From Dermanyssus gallinae (Eukaryota > Arthropoda > Arachnida > Mesostigmata > Dermanyssidae): a DNA stretch of 64,000 bases. Made by a program: the position numbers and the translations under genes. Below are positions 22,377 through 31,482 of this stretch, one piece after another (within the stretch, counting starts at the first letter, position 1; every line of letters starts with the position of its first letter). The notes under the pieces are model-generated. The model did no database searches. It was given only the letters and a program-made list of their open reading frames with translations, and was not told the DNA's origin. Location: assembly GCA_003439945.1 (NCBI GenBank), contig QVRM01005238.1, positions 125,001-189,000 on the forward strand, in the 5' to 3' direction.

Positions 22377-22397
22377 CTATATATGCCAAGTGTAAAA
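22287..22397. repeat. 111-bp palindrome with a (TA)n core
   Basis: The arms 22287-22311 and 22373-22397 are perfect 25-bp inverted repeats beginning ttttacacttggcatatata. The centre is (TA)n, itself self-complementary, so almost the whole 111 bp can fold into one hairpin or cruciform. Confidence 0.9.
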
Positions 22398-23273
22398 GAG
22401 CACTGACACTATGAGTGCGGCGAATGCCGCGTGCATCTTTCGTGCGCACCACCTAGTTGACTCTGAAACAGCAGCGGCAGATGAGAGAAATCATCGCATG
22501 GGAACTCGCACCACCGTTTTGTACCACGACACCGATGAATGCATGAATGACGTCGTCTTCGTCGTAGTAATAGTAGTAGTAGCAGTCGTAGTAGTCCACG
22601 TCGCCATTCATGGGATCCGCTTATTGTCGTTCGCCTACCTCTCGGGTGGGTGGGTGGCTGGCTGGGACTGTGCCTTGTTTGGTCTAGTCTCAGCGGGCGG
22701 GCGAGCAGACGATTGACCGACGTAAGCAATTTCCGTCCGACGCCGCCGTCGCCGCCGTTGTTGGTCTTCATCCCACTTCACAGTACCACTGGTACTGTTA
22801 CTGCTACGTCATACCTCTACTCCTGCTATTTTCCTCTCTCCTACCATCCCATCGTCCCGCCGCTACTCGACGAATGGTCCGGTAGTGATCTCAGTGACTC
22901 ATCAGTACCAAACGTAGGTGAATGTGTTACATGTAACGTTAAGGACGGCTACGACGACAATGGTGTTGCTGCCGCTGCTGCTGATGAGAATGGCGGTGAT
23001 GATGATTGATTTGTCGATGTCGATGATGATGGTGATGACGATTGATTGATTTGCTGATCATGATGAGGTTCCTGATGTTGTGAGGTTGGTGTTCCTTGGG
23101 GGGGGGGGGGGTGCTCATCTTGATGAGGCTGCTGTTAAGGGTGACTACGACAATGATGCTGCCGTTGATGATGATGGTGATCGATTTGCTGACGATGAGG
23201 TTGATGTTCCTTGAGGGGGTGGAGTGCTCATCAGGAGCTTAGTGATGGTGGCGGTAGTGATGAAGTTGCTGTT

Positions 23274-23312
<39 letters not shown>

Positions 23313-24335
23313 TCATTGGTATTGTGATTGGTGGTAGTTGTATTGGTAATCATCAGGGTGAAGTTGCTAAGTTTGTCTGCCTGTCTGTCTGTTTGGGTCG
23401 TCGTCGTCATCGCGTGTGAGGTGGATCCTGGTGCGTTTCAATTGTCTGTCCGGTGTTGCCGTGAAAGCAATTTTGTTGTTGTTGTTGACGTTGTTATGCC
23501 CGCTTTTGGTAATATACGCGACGTATGCTTCCTCCACTCGAGAAACATTTGTTTTTCATGTTGAAGTTATTGTTGTTTTTGTTGTTCCTGTTGCTGCACC
23601 TGTTGAAAAACAATATGTGCGGTTTTTATGTTCGCTATATTTATGTTACTAATAGCGATGGTATCGCTTTCAGTTACGGCTTTGTTTCTAAAGATTGCTG
23701 TCGTTGTTGTCGTCGTCGTCGTTGTTTTTTTTTGTCTTTCTCATTGGTGTTATTATCATGATCACTAGTATTGTTTTCCTAATCTGTTCTTTTGCAGACG
23801 TTTTTACTACAAGTTTCAATCGTGTTTTTGTACATTAATTATGGGATGCGTTTGTGTGAGGTGAAGTCGACGACTTCTTACTATATTCGCGATACGTTGA
23901 TGGCAATTCATTTTAACACACAGCGAAAGCTGTTATTGTTTTTTTTTCTCTATTCTATCTGCAGAAAACACCGGCACATGCTGGTTTTGCTGGTGTGTAT
24001 GTGTGTGATTTTAGGAACCTCTTCCTCCTCCTAGCATTGTAACCTTACATTACGTTTGCATTGTGTTACTGCTGCCTGCTTTACCGCGGCGTTGTCCGTC
24101 ACTTTATTCTCGGGCTTATCATTAGCAATAAACATTGGCGAGCCTTGTTATTACTTTCGGTTTTTTGATATTTCTTCAGCTGTGTCATGGTTAGCACGGT
24201 TGTTGGTACTATATATCGTGTGTGAGTGCGTTTGCTTCTGTCCAACGTTAATTGTATACGCAACGCGAATTCACCAATATCGTCTATACCTTATATGGTC
24301 TATATAAGGATATATGATTGTCTTTCCCTTTATAA
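22398..24335. repeat. Intergenic, with GAT/TGA-, TG- and GTT-rich patches
   Basis: It contains (AGT)n near 22565-22595, GAT/TGA-rich imperfect repeats at 22960-23260, a poly(G) run at 23098-23110, (TA)n at 23277-23307, and GTT-rich stretches at 23470-23620 and 23700-23730. No gene was recognised. Confidence 0.6.
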
Positions 24336-24342
24336 TATATAA

Positions 24343-24394
<52 letters not shown>

Positions 24395-24402
24395 AATAAA
24401 TA

Positions 24403-24439
<37 letters not shown>

Positions 24440-24440
24440 G
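24336..24440. repeat. (TA)n tract with a duplicated taatatataaataaa interruption
   Basis: TA repeats are broken twice by the same taatatataaataaa motif, suggesting a small internal duplication. Confidence 0.85.
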
Positions 24441-25997
24441 TTACTAAAGAAATGAAGTACTGTTGACAGAAATTACACAGATGTTATCTGACTGCCTGGT
24501 TATTCATTGATTACCTATCGCGAGTGCCCTCACGTCGACCTCCTTCTCGATATCAATTTGCTGCCGCCACCACCGTCTACGTGGACGCAGAAGATGAGAA
24601 CGTAACTAGTGACAAATAGTTCATTAGACGTTGCCATCTGTCGGTGAGACTTTTCCACTGTCCCGTCTTCAAAGTGTATATATAGCGCCTTCGCTTGCCT
24701 CTCTTACTTCTAAACGCTCTATAGGTTGCCTCTTCTTCTTCTTTTACACACAGTGTTTTCTCAGTGTTTATTGGTATTACGTCGTCTGTTGCTACTACTG
24801 TTTGTGGCAGCTGCTGTAATACGCACCGTTCAGGAACTCATCAGATAGCGATACAAAGAGAACGAGAGATAGAGTGCGAAAGATAGAGAGAGAGAGAGAT
24901 AAAGAGTGGTAAAAAGAGTTCGTTGAAGTCATTTTCAGTGGATTCGCATTCGGTCAACAGAAATGCGACGAATAGTGTTGTCAACGTTGTTGTTTTAATT
25001 GTTGTTGTTGTTGTTGTTGTCGTTTTTTCTTGTTGTTAGTGTTGTTGTTGTCGTTTTTTCTTGTTGTTAGTGTTGTTGTTGTTTTTTCTTGTTGTTGTTG
25101 TTGTTTTTTTTTTCTTGTTGTTGGTGGTGTTTTTGTTGTTGCTGCTGCTGCACTTCCACGCGCGCGTATGCCGTCTTGCCGAACCTGGTCGAGATGAGTC
25201 GACGGGACGCAGTGAGGAAGAGAGTGCCAGGGGAAAAGTTGTGCAGCCAACGCGGACTTGACCAAAACCTCGACCGCACTCAGGACACAGAGACACGAGA
25301 TTTGTTGCTGCTTGCTTTTCTGTTCTAGCCTGCCGTTGTGATTGTTGTTGTTGTTGTCGGCGTTAATTCTGCATTTGGTGGTATTGCCATTGTTGTCGTT
25401 GTCGTCGCCGTGAATATTTTTGTTGTTGTTGCTGCTGCTGCTGCGGCGACTCTCTTCGAAGCTAGTCGGTTTGTTGTTGTTGTTGTTGTCGTGGTCTGCT
25501 CCCAGGGCAGGCTAAGGAACAGAGTAGAAACGGCTGTCGTTGTTGTTGTCGATGTTGTTGTTGTTGGTTCGTTCACTTTCCTCCTGCGCCTGCCCGTGCT
25601 CCTAGATCCCGTAGGCTACTTCGAGACGTTGCGGTCACGGAGATGACGAAGACACGCCAGCCGCTGTCGCAGGACGGCGACGACCAGAACGAGGTAGCTG
25701 GCGAGGCGTCTGGCGCTCGGTGGGAAAGACGGTTAGCAGTGCATCTCATCCAGTATGCTGCCGCACTAACCTTCAGTGTCATCGTGTGTTCGTTCGTGTT
25801 CTCTTTGTGGGCTCTCTCTTCGTCGTCGACCGTCGTTGCCTTCGTCGTTGTGTTCGCTCCTCGACTTCGGTTAAGCGACTCTGCTTAGTGAGTAGGCGAA
25901 TGACTTCACGAGACACCAGAGCGACGCTGTCATTGCCACAACAGGTATATACGAGGCGTTGCCGTTGTTATTGTTGTTGTTGTCGTTGTTGTTGTTT

Positions 25998-26033
<36 letters not shown>

Positions 26034-26776
26034 GCTGCTACTCCTGCTGGCGATGATGATACCGTTGGATCGTCGTTGTTGTTGTTGTTGTTGTTGCTGC
26101 TGTTGCCGTTGTGGTTGCTCTTAATGTTGTTGTTGTTGTTTTTGTTGAGTTTGAAGTGGCTGCTGTTGTTAAGGTTGTTCTTGAGGTTGTTGTTGTTGTT
26201 GTTTCGGGTGAAATTGTTGTTGTTGTTTTAATGGGGGTGGTGGTAGTTGTTGAAATTGAGGTTGTTGTTGGTGTTCCGCTTGAGGTTGCTGTTGCTGTTC
26301 CGGTTGAGCTTGATGTTGTTATTGTTGTGGTGGTCGTTGTGATAGTCGATATCGTCTTCGTCGTTTTCATCCTTCTCGAGGCCAACTACTCGAGATGAGT
26401 AATCCTAACGACAAATGGCGGGCAGGTGCCCACTGAACGCCTGCAGCGTCTCCGGCTGAGTGCAGATAAATAGGTAGATGAACAGACAGATAGATAGATA
26501 GATAGATACATAGATGCATATATTCCATCACTCAGTCAGTCAGCCAGTCAGTTGGGCTGGCATTGGTCGGTCAGTCACACACAGCACATATGTACGCATA
26601 CAGCACCTCTGAAACACAATCTATCTGCGAACACAAACGCGTTCACATACACGAGCATACATCCAATGTGTCTATGCTGCATACGGTACACACGCCTCAA
26701 GCATAGTACTACTGTGCATACTACATATTACAATCGTATAGGCAAAAGCAGTCGTAGTAGTTGTAGTAGTCGTAGC
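24441..26776. repeat. (GTT)n microsatellite field
   Basis: It contains (GA)n at 24883-24900, (GTT)n with (TTTTTTC) interruptions at 24985-25150, (GTT/GTC)n at 25340-25570 and 25960-26110, degenerate (GTT)n to 26350, and (GATA)n at 26488-26510. An 81-codon frame at 25643-25888 is hydrophobic in its second half but otherwise unsupported. Confidence 0.7.
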
Positions 26777-26790
26777 AGAGGTGGAACATT
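26777..26790 (+). repeat. Target-site duplication of SINE-A copy 1, left
   Basis: The sequence agaggtggaacatt is repeated exactly at 26970-26983. Confidence 0.9.
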
Positions 26791-26969
26791 GTCGAGCCCG
26801 GTGGCGTGGTGGATTAAGTCTCCGCCTCGCAACCGGAGGAGACAGAGGTGCGCGGGTTCGAACCCCACCGCTGCACATTTGTATTTATGGGGGTCCGTCT
26901 ATGAAGCAATGTGAAAAACAGTTCCGTGGACGTTAAATCTTGGCTGAGGGTCAGCCCGAAAACTTTACT
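26791..26969 (+). mobile_element. SINE-A copy 1 (tRNA-derived SINE, 179 bp)
   Basis: The tRNA-like head has an A-box-like gtggcgtggtggattaag and a perfect B-box ggttcgaacccc. A tRNA-unrelated body follows (cacatttgtatttatggg ... ccgtggacgttaaatc). The 3' end is ttggctgagggtcagcccgaa, a 6-bp hairpin GGCTGA/TCAGCC. A perfect 14-bp target-site duplication brackets it. It was probably transcribed by RNA polymerase III from the internal boxes and mobilised by a partner LINE. Copies 2-4 are at 47522-47700, 28899-29099 and 38869-39050. Confidence 0.92.
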
Positions 26970-26983
26970 AGAGGTGGAACATT
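26970..26983 (+). repeat. Target-site duplication of SINE-A copy 1, right
   Basis: This is an exact second copy of agaggtggaacatt. Confidence 0.9.
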
Positions 26984-27049
26984 AGTTGAATTGACTCCCG
27001 TCGTTGTCTCGTGTTGTCGCTTCGTTGAAATCGTCTTCGATTCAGATGT

Positions 27050-28462
27050 TCACGTGTGTGCAGGTACAGACGTATGCGCTCACAGGTATGTGTGCGTCTA
27101 TGTGAGTGTGTGCAAATAATGTGCGTGTACCTTTATATGTTGCTCTACATAGACGAATGCGTACATGCGCACACGGATGTGTGTGCGTGTGCACATGAAT
27201 GCATGTACATGTGTGTGTGTACATGAATGCATGTAATGTGTGTGTGTGCACATGAATGCATGCATATGTGCGTATGTGCACATGAATGCATGTATATGTG
27301 TGTGCACATGTGTGCATGTATATGTGTATGTGTGTATGTGCACATGCATGCATGCATATGTGTGCGTGTGTATAGGTGTGTGTGCACATGCATGCATGTA
27401 TATGTTGTGTATGTGCACATGCATGCATGTATATGTGTGCGTGTGCACATGAGTGCATGCATATGTGTGTGTGTGTGTGCACATGAGTGCATGCATATGT
27501 GTGTGTGTGTGTGTGTGCACATGAATGTCTGTATATGGGTGTGTGTGCACAGGCATGCATGTATTTGTGTGTGTGCACATGCATGCATGTATATGTATAT
27601 GTGTGTATGTGCACATGCATGCATGTATATGTGTGCGTGTGCACATGAGTGCATGCGTATGTGTGTGTGTGTGTGCACATGAATGTCTGTATATGGGTGT
27701 GTGTGCACATGTATGCATGTATATGTATATGTGTGTGTGCACATGCATGCACGTATATGTGTGTGTGTGTGTGCACATGCATGCATGTATGTGTGCGTAT
27801 GTACATGCATGCATGGATGTGTGTGTAAGTATGCGCATGCATGCCTGTATATGTGTGTGTGCACATATGTGCATGGATGTGTATACGTGTGCACATGTGT
27901 GTATACGTGTGCACATGTGTGTATACGTGTGCACATGTGTGTATACGTGTGCACATGTGTGTATACGTGTGCACATGTGTGCATGTATATGTGCATGTAA
28001 ACATGAATATGTGCATGTGTGCATATATATGCGTATATCTACATGCATACATGAATGTGTGTGCACATGCATACATGAATGTGTGTGCATGTGCATACAT
28101 GAATGTGTGTGCACATCTATACATAAATGTGTGCGCACATACATACATATATGAATGTGTCTGTGTGCACATGTACGCATAGATGTATACATTGATGTCC
28201 GTGTGTGTGCACATGTACGTATAGATATGTTCATGTATACACGGATGTGTGTGTATCTATGTGTGTGTACGTGTGTGCATAGATGTGTGCGTGTGCGTGC
28301 ATGTATACATGTATACAAGCACACGTATGCATAGATTTGTGTGTGACCCTGCATGCATGTGTTTTTGTACATGCATGTAGAGGTGTGTGTGTGTGTGTAC
28401 ATGAATGCATGTATCAATGTACATGTGCGTATGCATGCCATGTTATGTGCGTGTGTGTGTCA
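27050..28462. repeat. 1.4-kb TG/CA/AT minisatellite, mostly alternating purine-pyrimidine
   Basis: Variable ~30-45-bp units are built from tgtgtgcacatgcatgcatg and tatatgtgtgtg. A perfect 20-bp unit (gtatacgtgtgcacatgtgt) repeats five times at 27881-27980. Most positions alternate purine and pyrimidine, the pattern that favours Z-DNA, and palindromes (GTGCAC, GCATGC, CATG) recur throughout. Open frames of up to 447 codons on the reverse strand arise only because the repeat lacks stops in some frames. Confidence 0.93.
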
Positions 28463-28888
28463 GGTTTGGCCGCCCTGGGCTAGCTGGCCGAGATGGGGAG
28501 GCGTCCGACGCTTCACGTCATTTCTACGGCACCGGCACCGCCATCGGCCACAAGACAACATAACACAACGCTCGAGCGGGCGCCCGAGGGAGCGAGCGAC
28601 CGCTCTATAGACGATGCGGATGTGCCGTCTGAAGAATATACGCAGCATTTCTTACCTGGCGAGCAGTGAGAACAACAACAACAACGACCGGCCGACCAAC
28701 CGACTCGCTCCCGGCCCGTTCCTTGGCTGCCGGGTGGGAATCGTAACGGACATCGTCGAGCGTCGAGGTGCCGCGCCGCGCGTTCTCTCGGCGTAACAGA
28801 AACGCACAGAAGTTTTCGGCACCCACCGCGACCGACCAACCGCACGCAGGTCGTACGTGAAGTTCGATCGGACCGTCGTACACCTACC
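28463..28888. other. GC-rich unique stretch, no gene recognised
   Basis: Overlapping short frames occur on both strands. None has a family signature. Confidence 0.4.
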
Positions 28889-28898
28889 ACTGCGACCT

Positions 28899-29099
28899 TT
28901 AAACTTTTCGGGCTGACCACCCTCAGCCAAGATTTAGCGTGTACGGGACTGCTTTTAGCATTGAGACTTTATAGACAGATTCCCATCAATACAAATCGGT
29001 ACAACGGTGGGGCTCGAACCCGCGCCTAACCTACGTGCGCCTCCTCCGGTCGCGAGGCGCAGGTTCGCGAATGCACTTCGCGCCACCGGGCTTCACATT
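28899..29099 (-). mobile_element. SINE-A copy 3 (reverse strand, ~201 bp)
   Basis: The reverse complement reads gaagcccggtggcg, then a B-box gggttcgagccccaccg, the family body (gatttgtattgatgggaatc) and ggctgagggtggtcagcccg. The head is ~20 bp longer than in copy 1 between the A- and B-box regions. It is flanked by actgcgacct at 28889-28898 and 29100-29109, an exact 10-bp duplication. Confidence 0.9.
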
Positions 29100-29109
29100 A
29101 CTGCGACCT

Positions 29110-29927
29110 CCCTCGCCCGTCAACCACTCTCGTGTACGAACAACGACAACACTGGATGCGTCCTTATACCGAACAAACACTGACTGGGTCAATAGGCCGC
29201 AAATGAAGCCGACTGACTCTATTCTTCTTGTTGTCGCGATTCACACCAAATTAGCTGTCACACAGCGCAGAACCTACTCCCTCATCAGAGCCTAACCGTT
29301 TCGACGCTCCGCGATGCGATGTCATCGCGGTATCATCGACGACGTACGAGTTGCGTGCAGGCATGTTTTTCCCGCCGCAGAACGCGAAGTATTGTCGGAC
29401 GATCTTTCGACGGGTGCCGGGTGTTTTATTAATTAGTACCGTATAATTAAATGATGACTCATAAATGATGTGTATACATCAGCAGTAGCCAACGGTTTAG
29501 ATTAACTGGGATACGACTACAACTATAAATGTAGTCCAGTTTGCACAGTTTGCAACATCTCGCCGAAATAAGCAAATCTTTGATAGTTTTGCGTGTCTCT
29601 TAATTTTTTTTCTAATTAGCGATAATTGGTTATAGTTTGAGTTAGTCTGAGTGAGAAATAAACGGAACGTACGAACGAAAGTGGGCGATAATGTAGCTCT
29701 AACCTAGCAATTTCACAAATGCAACGTTAACAATGCTTAACCACCTTTCCTGGTTTGCCTATAGGACGACACCACCCCAATCATATTGATTTATTCCCGA
29801 CGTCGCATATCGCAGGGATCAAAAGGACACACGCCACCTGCAGCGATTCCGACCCTAATCAATTTATAGCACGACTGTACTGTTCATGCGCCGTCATGAA
29901 AGTCATTTATGGGGATACTTTTGAGTC
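29110..29927. other. Unique-looking sequence upstream of the R2/R4-type LINE
   Basis: No gene is recognised. An open frame from 29755 runs through the (TA)n tract at 29928-29942 into the LINE, but its first ~60 codons are not LINE sequence. Confidence 0.45.
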
Positions 29928-29940
29928 TATATATATATAT

Positions 29941-30348
29941 ATCCTGTGGTCACTCCGGACTCGCGGATACCCGGATGTATTCATTAACTATATCGAACGC
30001 TTGTACCTCTCATCTAAAACTCTCATAGAATTTGGACAAGAATGTCGCACATTTCGGCCAACTAGGGGTGTTAGGCAGGGAGATCCTCTGTCCCCCCTCT
30101 TATTTAATCTAGTTCTCGACGACATTCTTTCAAAATTAGACAAAACTAATATCGGGTACCAACTTACTGATGACTTCCGCCTTATGGGCTTAGCCTTTGC
30201 GGATGATCTCATCCTCCTAGCCTCCACGAAATCCACTCTCCAACGGCTCCTTAATATTGCGGACCCACTTTTAAAATCCCGAGGCCTTGACATTAATACT
30301 AATAAAAGCTTTACTATCTCCCACCTATTTAATAGGAAGGAAGGTTAA
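29941..30348 (+). pseudogene. R2/R4-type LINE RT palm fragment
   Basis: The frame reads ILWSLRTRGYPDVFINYIE, then GVRQGDPLSPLLFNLVLDD and GLAFADDLILLAS with the catalytic FADD at ~30196-30207, then LDINTNKSFTISH. FADD rather than YADD, together with GVRQGDPLSPLLFN, is typical of the R2/R4 group. The upstream RT blocks, including the first catalytic Asp, are missing. A TAA at 30346-30348 ends the frame. The next LINE segment continues in the same frame, so this is one stop plus a deletion and not a frameshift. Confidence 0.88.
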
Positions 30349-31374
30349 GGTTTTATCAATGGCTTAAGCTCGAAATGGCTTAAGCTCGAAAACTCGGTGC
30401 CGAACGCCTACCTGTACACGCACACAGCACACGGCGGTCTGGACATCCCCTGCCTCCAAACATTCATTCCCAGAATCCGCCTCTCCCGCCTGACAGCACT
30501 ACAACACTCCACGCACCTTGGGGTCCAATGGATGCTAACCACCGAGCACTTTAAAAAAGATCTTGCAAAAACAAGACTTCTTTGCGAGCGCTTGGGAACC
30601 TCCATTGAGACCGCTACACAAGAGACCGATTACTGGTCTCAACAACTACACAACACGTTCGATGGGGCACATTTTAAAAAAGCACACGAAACGCCCTTTG
30701 TACATTACTGGATTAAGGGTATGCCCTACCTATCTGGTAAGGAGTATTTAAACCTACTAAAGCTCAGGATCAACGCACTACCAACGCGTGCCAGATTGGC
30801 CAGGGGACGCCCGGGCTACAACAAACGTTGTAGGCACGGGTGTCATGCGCCTGAGACGTTGGCTCATGTCGCTCAGATGTGCGATATAACACACAAACAA
30901 ACCATAAAGAGACATGACGACGTCTGTGATCGCGTGGCGCGTCTTCTCCGCGAAAGGGGTCATGAGGTGGTTCGTGAGCGAGTATTCCGTCGACCGGGCG
31001 CACCGGGTCTAAAGCCCGACCTCGAAATAACAACACCTACCGAGGTCTGGGTTTTAGATGCCGAGGTTTGCGGCCCGAACCGGGACCTGGCAAAAGCACG
31101 GCAAGACAAGATCGTCAAATATGACGTCGAGTTCCTAAGAGCAGCGCTCCGCTACCCGCAAAAACCTCGCAGATTCGGATCCATCACTATCTCTATGAGT
31201 GGTGTATGGGACTCCGAATCTGCGAGGACGCTCTTGGGGCTCGGCGTCACGAGGAGGAATCTTATGGATCTCACCGTTTTAAATTTGCAAGGAACCTTGA
31301 GGATATATCGCTCGCACCGGGTCCATAAGAGCGGGGGCTACCATCAAGCAAGGACACGGACAACTGACTCTTAA
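30349..31374 (+). pseudogene. R2/R4-type LINE C-terminus: zinc knuckle and restriction-like endonuclease
   Basis: Residue numbers are from the ATG at 30397, which is not a genuine start. After WLKLENSVPNAYLYTHTAHG and a helical segment comes the CCHC knuckle C145-X3-C149-X7-H157-X4-C162. RHD (172-174) follows, then the PD...D...K nuclease core: P207-D208, D221 (EVWVLDAEV) and a Lys at 238 or 241. This is the DNA-nicking domain that replaces the APE endonuclease in R2, R4/Dong and related LINEs. About 150 residues expected between the RT palm and WLKLE are deleted. The C-terminal 326 codons are open and well preserved. Site-specific targeting is known for many members; the target here is inferred only from the flanking (TA)n. 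Confidence 0.88.
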
Positions 31375-31482
31375 CTTCACGTGACACCTTTTTACCACCA
31401 TTTTTATTAAGGCGAGCACTGCCGAGTGTGCAAACGTATTGTAAATGATTAATAAATCATCACAATATTTTCTATATATATA

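Larger units (their letters stand above)
29928..31482 (+). mobile_element. R2/R4-type LINE with restriction-like endonuclease (copy 1, truncated)
   Basis: The element is truncated on its 5' side within the RT. LINE similarity starts at ~29941, directly after (TA)n at 29928-29942. It continues through RT, zinc knuckle and endonuclease to a 3'UTR ending tattttc at ~31472, followed by (TA)5 at 31473-31482. The last ~78 bp recur at 3819-3896. A 16-bp tandem duplication (atggcttaagctcgaa, 30359-30374 and 30375-30390) lies near an internal deletion. Confidence 0.88.

Noticed and set aside
24985..25150. CRISPR-like array from regularly spaced ttttttcttgttgtt repeats
   Set aside because: There are no unique spacers; it is an interrupted (GTT)n microsatellite in a eukaryotic genome.
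25643..25888. A small membrane protein (81 codons)
   Set aside because: Hydrophobic second half only; it lies among GTT/GTC repeats that generate V/F/S strings, with no supporting signal.
26791..26875. A functional tRNA gene
   Set aside because: The A- and B-boxes are good, but the same head recurs with a fixed non-tRNA body and target-site duplications, so it is a SINE head.
27042..28441. Reverse-strand open frames of 390, 447 and 283 codons rich in H, T, C and M
   Set aside because: They are translations of the TG/CA minisatellite; several overlapping frames are open at once because the repeat lacks stops.
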